DNA of 10,566 bases from CBFDBT01 sp965603115 (GTDB lineage: Bacteria; Pseudomonadota; Alphaproteobacteria; Sphingomonadales; Kordiimonadaceae), in NCBI GenBank assembly GCA_965603115.1, contig CBFDBT010000089.1, positions 1-10,566 of the forward strand, read 5' to 3'. Below are positions 7,201 to 10,566 of this stretch, in pieces. The notes under the pieces are model-generated. The model saw nothing but the letters and a program-made list of their open reading frames with translations, had not been told where the DNA came from and did no database searches. The translations under genes were made by a program, and so were the position numbers. Numbering within the stretch: the first letter of the stretch is position 1; every line of letters begins with the position of its first letter.

Positions 7201-7363
7201 CGCCGTTGTTGGCGTGCAACCTTTTGGCGGTGAAGGCCTGAGTGGCACTGGCCCCAAAGCAGGCGGGCCGCACTATCTGCTGCGCTTTGCATCCGAGCGC
7301 ACCCGCACCATCAACATCGCAGCCATTGGCGGCAACGCTGACCTGTTTAGTATGGAAGAATAA
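4229..7363 (+). CDS. putA: Bifunctional proline dehydrogenase / P5C dehydrogenase PutA
   Basis: Oxidises proline to P5C (FAD-dependent) and then P5C/glutamate semialdehyde to glutamate (NAD-dependent), with channelling between the sites; a membrane-associated catabolic enzyme. It has 1044 residues. The helical arm and PRODH barrel (about 60-490) show SISIKLSALHPRYE (244-257), RLVKGAYWD (350-358), ATHNAHT (404-410), and the proline-binding Arg467-Arg468 in YLVRRLLENGANSSF. After a linker, the aldehyde dehydrogenase domain (about 555-1030) shows SPWNFP (695-700, Asn698), general base Glu799 in IAETGGQN, nucleophile Cys833 in SAGQRCSALR, and QPFGGEGLSGTG near the end. There is no N-terminal ribbon-helix-helix domain and no extra C-terminal ALDH-like domain, unlike the 1320-residue E. 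coli enzyme. This is therefore a short type that cannot repress its own gene. No putR or putP lies next to it. Confidence 0.97.
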   Translation: MSKTALNTKMTALSKAFLRDESEVTTDLIHNFPLSDSERAKVTEHARSIVSQSRALRDQQGTLDAFLAEFGLSNQEGVALMCLAEALLRIPDSETQDKLIAEKMKSGDWAAHKGQSDSVFVNASTWGLMLTGSIIDMDKSITKNPTKWMSALVSRSGEPVIRKAVLQAMKIMGAEFVFGRNIKEGLKRQKKQPKHQRMMSFDMLGEGARTMADADRYFGLYSDAIHAVGKSVKSDGDTPHDRSSISIKLSALHPRYEDINADRVMAEMLPRLVELAEIAKSYDIQLTIDAEEADRLDISLRIFEALARDQKLANWEGLGLAVQAYQKRAPYVIDWLIELASETGRRFPVRLVKGAYWDTEIKYAQELGLPDYPVFTRKASTDICYLYTAKKMIDAPKAFYPQFATHNAHTIAAIIHMAKGIGYEFQKLHGMGTLLYDAAGKIAGTPIRTRTYAPVGLHEDLLPYLVRRLLENGANSSFINRFMDAKVPVEEVASDPIDEVQTAPSLRHTMIPTPDKMYGESRINSAGCNIMDGAQSKPLIKALKSKITKIYEGGAIVCGNLTGGTPQNVTNPADTSAIVGTVRNAEPSDIDAALGAAQAGQPSWNRLGGAKRADILRAVADAIEADRDTFVDLLVREAGKTLDDCISEIREAVDFCRYYADQGEKHFEKPTVLPGPTGESNELFLTGRGTFLCISPWNFPLAIFTGQVVAALAAGNAVVAKPAEQTPLIAWHAVTLMIKAGVPADVVHLLTGSGAEVGGVLTADERVSGVCFTGSTATAKHINRTLAERDGAIVPLIAETGGQNVMIVDSTALPEQVSDDVILSAFGSAGQRCSALRVLFVQDTIADKQIEMLKGALKEQRIGNPASLKTDVGPIIDEIALNRLKDHCAAMEKEATFIAKAEVTPECKRGTFLTPHIFEINSLSELKEEHFGPILHIIRFKAADIPQVLADIHATGYGLTFGVHSRLEARWAELFEGTRCGNSYINRNMTGAVVGVQPFGGEGLSGTGPKAGGPHYLLRFASERTRTINIAAIGGNADLFSMEE

Positions 7364-7375
7364 AGCGTTTTTTGT

Positions 7376-7507
7376 TTGGTATCCTCGCTCACGCTGCGGG
7401 CGGCCCTTGGCCTTGCCTCACCAGCAAGCTGGTTAGTAGCTCTTTAATTTGGTCCTCGGCTTACGCCTCCGGGCGGCCTTTGGCCTTGCCTCACCAGCAA
7501 GCTGGTT
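7376..7507. repeat. Two direct copies of a ~60-bp intergenic repeat
   Basis: A unit beginning TTGGT, then a CCTCG...ACGC segment, then GGGCGGCC(C/T)TTGGCC, TTGCCTCACCAGCAAGCTGG and T occurs at 7376-7434 and 7449-7507, spaced exactly 73 bp. The last 37 bases (7398-7434 and 7471-7507) differ at one position; the front parts are more diverged. Each copy contains ACCAGC-AA-GCTGGT, a perfect 6-bp-arm palindrome (7420-7433 and 7493-7506). It lies between the convergent putA and usp genes and could stop or stabilise both transcripts, but no T-run follows the palindromes. It is probably a dispersed genomic repeat, which only the whole genome can show. Confidence 0.75.
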
Positions 7508-7535
7508 CGGATAATTAGCGCACGACAAGTGAGCG

Positions 7536-7603
7536 TACCGACCAAATGGGAGGCCGAGCTTATGCGAGGAAAGCCTAAGCGTGAGCGCCGGCGACTGAGG
7601 CAA
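7536..7603. repeat. Diverged inverted relative of the preceding repeat
   Basis: The opposite strand of this stretch reuses pieces of the 7376-7507 unit. GACCAAAT (7540-7547) is the exact inverse of ATTTGGTC (7447-7454), and TGAGGCAA (7596-7603) is the exact inverse of TTGCCTCA (7413-7420, 7486-7493). GCTCACGC at 7390 in the first unit is matched inversely by GCGTGAGC near 7580. The pairs interleave rather than nest, so it is not a simple stem; it looks like a rearranged or reshuffled copy ending 4 bp before the usp stop codon. Confidence 0.5.
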
Positions 7604-7606
7604 AAC

Positions 7607-8479
7607 CTAGTGACTCATAAACAGCGGCATAGTGGCATGTTCGACGATATATTTTGTCACACCGCCAAGGATTTTCTCACGCCAGCGAGAGTGTGAATAA
7701 GCGCCAGAGACCAGCAAATCCACTTTATGTTTTTTAGCAGCACTCAGTAATTGTTCTCCAATGGCTGCTTGTGTGGGCTTGGCATGCACCTCCTGCATCT
7801 CCAGATCATGAACCTTGAGGTAGCGTGCTAGCTCTGTCAGAGAGGGTCGATCTGCATGGTCTTCACCAATTGTAATGGCGTATATCTTTTTTGCCTCTTT
7901 CAGCAACGATAAGGACGCCGCCACAGCTCGGGCTGATTCTGCCGTACCATTCCAGGCGATCATCACCGTATGCCCTGTAACCTTAAAATCACCTTCAGGC
8001 ACCATCATCAATGGACGACCACTACCAAATATTAATTCATTAATCATATCCAAGCCATCAGGGGCATTTTCATCACTCGGCTGAGGCACCACTGCAAGGT
8101 CTGCCACGCGGGCCAAGCGACCGACCTTTTCTTTTAAATAACAAATCTCACTTATTACCGAGGCTGAAGGGGGAAGCATTTCATCGTCAGCACTGCCATC
8201 CCGGATGAAACTCACGGCCATCTCAGCACAAAGCTTTTCGATATGGTCCACCGCTACTTTTGAGGCTGCCACGCCTTCCTTTTCGGTCGCATCGCAAAAG
8301 GTTTGAATAACATCAGCTGTTAGACCGTCCCCCATATAGGGGACCGAGAACCTAGGGTCAGGTCGCATAAAATAGGCCGTTAGCTGACCGTTTAATATTT
8401 TTGACAGCTTAACCGCGACAGTCGTAGCACTTGAACGCGAAGTGAGCGCCGTCATGGGAGAAAAGATTAATTTTATCAT
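7607..8479 (-). CDS. Universal stress protein, two-domain UspA family
   Basis: A 290-residue protein made of two tandem Usp folds: domain 1 about 1-145 (degenerate, starting MIKLIFSPMT) and domain 2 about 168-290. Domain 2 opens with TVMIAWNGTAESARA (171-185) and ends with VDLLVSGAYSHSR and then ILGGVTKYIVEHATMPLFMSH, the typical phosphate-loop and closing strand of the family. The second glycine of the nucleotide motif is serine here (Gly259-Ala-Tyr-Ser262, where GAYGHSR is more usual), so ATP binding is possible but not assured. Cytoplasmic; the general role is survival under stress, and its partner is unknown. The ATG at 8477-8479 has AAGGAAG about 7 nt upstream. It converges on putA across the repeat-filled gap and diverges from the PepSY-regulator operon. 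Confidence 0.93.
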   Translation of the reverse strand: MIKLIFSPMTALTSRSSATTVAVKLSKILNGQLTAYFMRPDPRFSVPYMGDGLTADVIQTFCDATEKEGVAASKVAVDHIEKLCAEMAVSFIRDGSADDEMLPPSASVISEICYLKEKVGRLARVADLAVVPQPSDENAPDGLDMINELIFGSGRPLMMVPEGDFKVTGHTVMIAWNGTAESARAVAASLSLLKEAKKIYAITIGEDHADRPSLTELARYLKVHDLEMQEVHAKPTQAAIGEQLLSAAKKHKVDLLVSGAYSHSRWREKILGGVTKYIVEHATMPLFMSH

Positions 8480-8640
8480 TTCATCTTCCTTTCGCTAATT
8501 TACAACCTTACTATAGTATAACGACAAAGACACTTTTATATAAGAGGCAAAATGTCGCTGGATGTAAAGGTCATATGGGGCAACAAATACTAACTGATAG
8601 TTCATTGTATATTAAGGCAAGATACGCCACAGTAGGTCAC
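8480..8640. promoter_or_regulatory. Divergent region between usp and the PepSY operon
   Basis: These 161 nt should contain promoters for both directions. On the usp strand, TATACT (the reverse complement of AGTATA at 8515-8520) is a good -10 hexamer about 36 bp before the start, but the only -35 candidate 17 bp further up is poor. On the plus strand, TATATT at 8608-8613 is a possible -10 that would start a transcript just before the preferred PepSY start, again without a clear -35. The region is AT-rich with no strong inverted repeat. Confidence 0.35.
8631..8636 (+). promoter_or_regulatory. Ribosome binding site that sets the PepSY protein start
   Basis: AGTAGG lies 7 nt before the ATG at 8644 and 4 nt before the ATG at 8641. 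An upstream in-frame ATG at 8575 also has AAAGG 4 nt away, but starting there would put 23 polar residues before the signal peptide, so the later start is preferred. Confidence 0.5.
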
Positions 8641-8643
8641 ATG

Positions 8644-8943
8644 ATGAAACTTGTAATACTATCGTTGACAGTAACCTTGCTGATTGCAGCTAACCCAATA
8701 GGGGCTAGCGCAGCGCAGGATCAGGACCGCGCCTATAAGGCCACCAAGGCTGCGGGGCTGCTACCTTACGCACGCATTAGGAAAATCGCTGAAAAGCGGA
8801 TTGGCGGCAAAATTATTTCACAAAAACTTGTCCGCACTAATTTAGAAAACTGGGTCTATCAGCTCCGCATCAGGAAAAAAGATGGCCGGGTGACTTTTGC
8901 AGTTATTAACGCCAAAACTGGTAAAATTCTAAGAGTAAAATAA
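8644..8943 (+). CDS. Small exported PepSY-domain protein
   Basis: A protein of 99 residues (100 from the adjacent ATG at 8641; 122 if the upstream ATG at 8575 were used). Residues 1-24 are a clear signal peptide (MKLVILSLTVTLLIAANPIG, then ASAA). The mature part is a single PepSY-like unit: a helix with PYARIRKIAEKRIGGKIISQ (41-60), then WVYQLRIRKKDGRVTFAVINA (70-90) and KTGKILRVK at the end, matching the family's strand-strand-DAxTGxIL close. PepSY domains are thought to inhibit peptidases or bind ligands outside the membrane. It precedes an OmpR-type regulator by 15 nt, an arrangement common in alphaproteobacteria, so it may act as an envelope-side modulator of the sensor kinase; that is inference. 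Confidence 0.85.
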   Translation: MKLVILSLTVTLLIAANPIGASAAQDQDRAYKATKAAGLLPYARIRKIAEKRIGGKIISQKLVRTNLENWVYQLRIRKKDGRVTFAVINAKTGKILRVK

Positions 8944-8958
8944 GAAAAGGCTAAATCC

Positions 8959-9621
8959 ATGCGCATATTAGTGGTTGAAGATGATGATGTACTGCGAGAA
9001 CAACTCGTCGATACATTACTGACAAATGGCTACGCCGTTGACAGTGCCGGCGATGGTGAAGAGGCGCATTTTATGGGGGATACCGAGCCTTATGACGCCG
9101 TGGTGCTAGATCTAGGGCTACCTATGATCGACGGTGCCAGCATACTGCGAAAATGGCGCGGCGCTGAGCGGGCTTTTCCTGTGCTGATATTAACTGCGCG
9201 CGATACATGGAGTGAAAAAGTTGAGGGTTTGGACGCAGGAGCAGACGACTATTTAACAAAGCCATTTAATATGGAGGAATTGCTCGCTAGGTTGCGCGCC
9301 CTTATAAGACGCTCAACTGGCAATGCTAATCCTCTTTTGGAATGTGGCGACGTAGTGCTTGATACCCGCAATAGTCGCGTCAGTGAGGCCGGTATGCCCA
9401 TCAAGCTTACGGCACAAGAATTTAAGTTGCTTGATTTTATGATGCATCACAAAGGTGAAGTTGTTTCACGCACCACGCTGACCGAGCATATTTACGATCA
9501 AGACTTTGACCGTGACAGCAATACTATTGAGGTTTTCATCAACCGCATCCGCAAAAAATTGAAAAGCAATATCATCCACACTGTGCGTGGACTTGGTTAC
9601 CGTTTGGAAGGAGAGGCATGA
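8959..9621 (+). CDS. OmpR/PhoP-family response regulator
   Basis: A 220-residue DNA-binding response regulator. The receiver domain (1-118) has the acidic pair Asp8-Asp9, phospho-acceptor Asp51 in AVVLDLGLP, Thr79 in LILTARD and Lys101 in LTKPF. The C-terminal winged helix (about 125-218) shows LTAQEFKLLDFMMHHKGEVV (150-169), the recognition-helix region DSNTIEVFINRIRKKL (186-201) and the closing TVRGLGYRL. Every key residue is in place. The sequence is closest in style to PhoP/QseB/TctD-type regulators. AAAAGG lies 8 nt before the ATG. Its stop overlaps the kinase start by 4 nt (ATGA at 9618-9621), so the two are translationally coupled and should be cognate partners. Targets are unknown; the PepSY gene in front may be one. 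Confidence 0.95.
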   Translation: MRILVVEDDDVLREQLVDTLLTNGYAVDSAGDGEEAHFMGDTEPYDAVVLDLGLPMIDGASILRKWRGAERAFPVLILTARDTWSEKVEGLDAGADDYLTKPFNMEELLARLRALIRRSTGNANPLLECGDVVLDTRNSRVSEAGMPIKLTAQEFKLLDFMMHHKGEVVSRTTLTEHIYDQDFDRDSNTIEVFINRIRKKLKSNIIHTVRGLGYRLEGEA

Positions 9622-10118
9622 AAACAAGGCCTTCCCGCCTTTTCAAAAGTCTAACGGGACGCTTGCTAGCCGCAGCTGGCCTGTGGACGATACTTGTTCT
9701 CGGTATTGGGGGATTCGTGCTTTCTTACGCCTTTGCATCCTACGTTAAAGACGATACTGAAAATCGACTAATGTCACTCCTTGATAATGTTATTGGTCTA
9801 GCTGAAGTGGGCACGGATGAACAATTACATTTCACACGCCCTTTATCTGACCAGAATTTTGATATGCCCTACTCCGGCTGGTACTGGCAAATCAATGAAG
9901 GCGACAAAGATGCTATGCGGTCTCGCTCACTATGGGATGAGGATATATCCACGGATATGGACAAAGCCCGCTTTGAATTGATGTTCAGGCAAGGTGCTGG
10001 CCCTGATGAACAGATATTAACCATCGCTGAGCGCGACATCGTGTTCCCTGAAGCGCCTGACCGTGTTTTCCGGTTCATTATAGCCGCGGACGGCCACTAT
10101 GCGCGATGCTATTTATAA
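9618..10118 (+). CDS. Sensor histidine kinase, N-terminal sensor part of a frameshifted gene
   Basis: Residues 1-166 of a membrane sensor kinase. A short basic cytoplasmic head (MKTRPSRLFKSLTGR) leads into one transmembrane helix (about 15-40, LLAAAGLWTILVLGIGGFVL) and then a periplasmic sensor domain (about 41-158). That domain contains YSGWYWQINEG (85-95) and RSRSLWDEDIS (101-111), blocks seen in PhoQ-like kinases of alphaproteobacteria. The frame then ends at TAA 10116-10118, just where the second membrane helix should begin; that helix and the kinase core continue in another frame. AAGGAG 4 nt upstream and the 4-nt overlap with the regulator set the start. On its own this piece would be a membrane-anchored periplasmic domain without kinase activity. 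Confidence 0.8.
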   Translation: MKTRPSRLFKSLTGRLLAAAGLWTILVLGIGGFVLSYAFASYVKDDTENRLMSLLDNVIGLAEVGTDEQLHFTRPLSDQNFDMPYSGWYWQINEGDKDAMRSRSLWDEDISTDMDKARFELMFRQGAGPDEQILTIAERDIVFPEAPDRVFRFIIAADGHYARCYL

Positions 10119-10566
10119 ATTTGACCAACTTCTCTTTTGGTCTCTCGCCGTTATTGCCCTTGCCATCTTTGCTTCGGTTATTGCACAAATCACTTATGCC
10201 TTAAAACCTATTCGCAGCGTTCGGGCCTCGCTCGCTGATGTTCGAAAGGGACTACAAAGTCGTGTCAGTGATGATTTACCTGACGATCTCCTGCCCCTAA
10301 GTCAGGAGATTAATGCGCTGATTGACCACAATGAAAAAATTATAGACCGGGCTCGCACACATGTAGGCAACCTTGCCCACGCACTGAAAACACCCCTCAC
10401 TGTAATCTCCAATCACGCGCAAGAAAGCAAAAATGCAAAAACCCGTGAAATTCTCACCTCTCAAAGCGAGCAAATGCTCACCCATATTAATCATCATCTC
10501 CAGCGGGCCCGAATAGCCGGCGGAGGCACTGGAAAAGGTGTAGCGGTCGAGCCGATTGTAGAAAGC
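10099..10566 (+). CDS. Sensor histidine kinase, C-terminal part of the frameshifted gene (runs off the right edge)
   Basis: This frame starts at the only available ATG (10099) but is homologous in layout to the continuation of the sensor part. It shows MRDAIYKFDQ, then transmembrane helix 2 (about residues 11-35), then a HAMP-like linker (ALKPIRSVRASLADVRKG), then the dimerisation/phospho-acceptor helix with THVGNLAHALKTPLTVIS (87-104) and catalytic His94. The ATP-binding domain lies beyond the window. No ribosome site precedes the ATG and it overlaps the first part by 20 nt, so it is probably not an independent gene. Restoring one GC in the GCGCG run at 10101-10105 joins both parts in one frame (Tyr-Ala-Arg-Asp-Ala). 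It may be a real inactivating mutation, a reversible slip, or a sequence error. Confidence 0.8.
   Translation, partial: MRDAIYKFDQLLFWSLAVIALAIFASVIAQITYALKPIRSVRASLADVRKGLQSRVSDDLPDDLLPLSQEINALIDHNEKIIDRARTHVGNLAHALKTPLTVISNHAQESKNAKTREILTSQSEQMLTHINHHLQRARIAGGGTGKGVAVEPIVES

Noticed and set aside
7364..7374. Intrinsic terminator from the T6 run after putA
   Set aside because: No GC-rich hairpin lies directly before the T-run; the nearest inverse words are about 30 nt upstream inside the coding region.
1..10566. tRNA genes, CRISPR array, insertion sequence or phage attachment site
   Set aside because: No cloverleaf with a TTCRA loop, no regularly spaced repeats with spacers, no transposase and no terminal inverted repeats with target duplications were found by reading.

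Overview
The window looks like ordinary chromosomal DNA from a Gram-negative, probably marine, alphaproteobacterium. Three things suggest this: a TonB-dependent outer-membrane receptor with a carboxypeptidase-regulatory-like domain, a short bifunctional PutA without the DNA-binding head, and an OmpR-type two-component pair of the PhoP/PhoQ-like class preceded by a small PepSY protein. Base composition is intermediate, with no island that looks foreign. The genus cannot be fixed from the sequence; Kordiimonadales/Emcibacterales-like bacteria are only a guess. No mobile element, CRISPR array, tRNA or rRNA gene was seen.

Layout, left to right. (1) Minus strand, 1-718: the N-terminal 239 residues of an Oar-like TonB-dependent receptor whose rest lies off the left edge. 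Its 235-nt upstream gap holds a 16-bp direct repeat and two clean inverted repeats. (2) Minus strand, 954-2214: a glutathione S-transferase followed after 61 nt by an exported glutathione peroxidase, probably one transcript. (3) Plus strand, divergent from these, 2301-3870: an Old Yellow Enzyme-family flavin oxidoreductase and, 1 nt later, a YaiI/UPF0178 protein. (4) 3871-4228: a non-coding stretch with two copies of a REP-like repeat and then the putA leader, which carries a 9-bp inverted repeat around a possible promoter. (5) 4229-7363: putA, proline dehydrogenase plus P5C dehydrogenase. (6) 7364-7606: a convergent gap packed with 73-bp-spaced direct repeats and inverted pieces. (7) Minus strand, 7607-8479: a two-domain universal stress protein. 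(8) Plus strand, 8644-10566: PepSY protein, response regulator and sensor histidine kinase. The kinase reading frame is broken near 10101-10105 and runs off the right edge.

Functionally, the first half groups thiol- and flavin-based detoxification genes (GST, GPx, ene-reductase) around one divergent promoter region. The second half covers proline catabolism, a stress protein and an envelope-type signalling operon. I did not find a convincing undescribed system. The observations most worth following are the histidine kinase frameshift, which one lost GC dinucleotide would explain exactly, the spaced inverted repeat at the putA promoter, and the repeat-rich intergenic regions.
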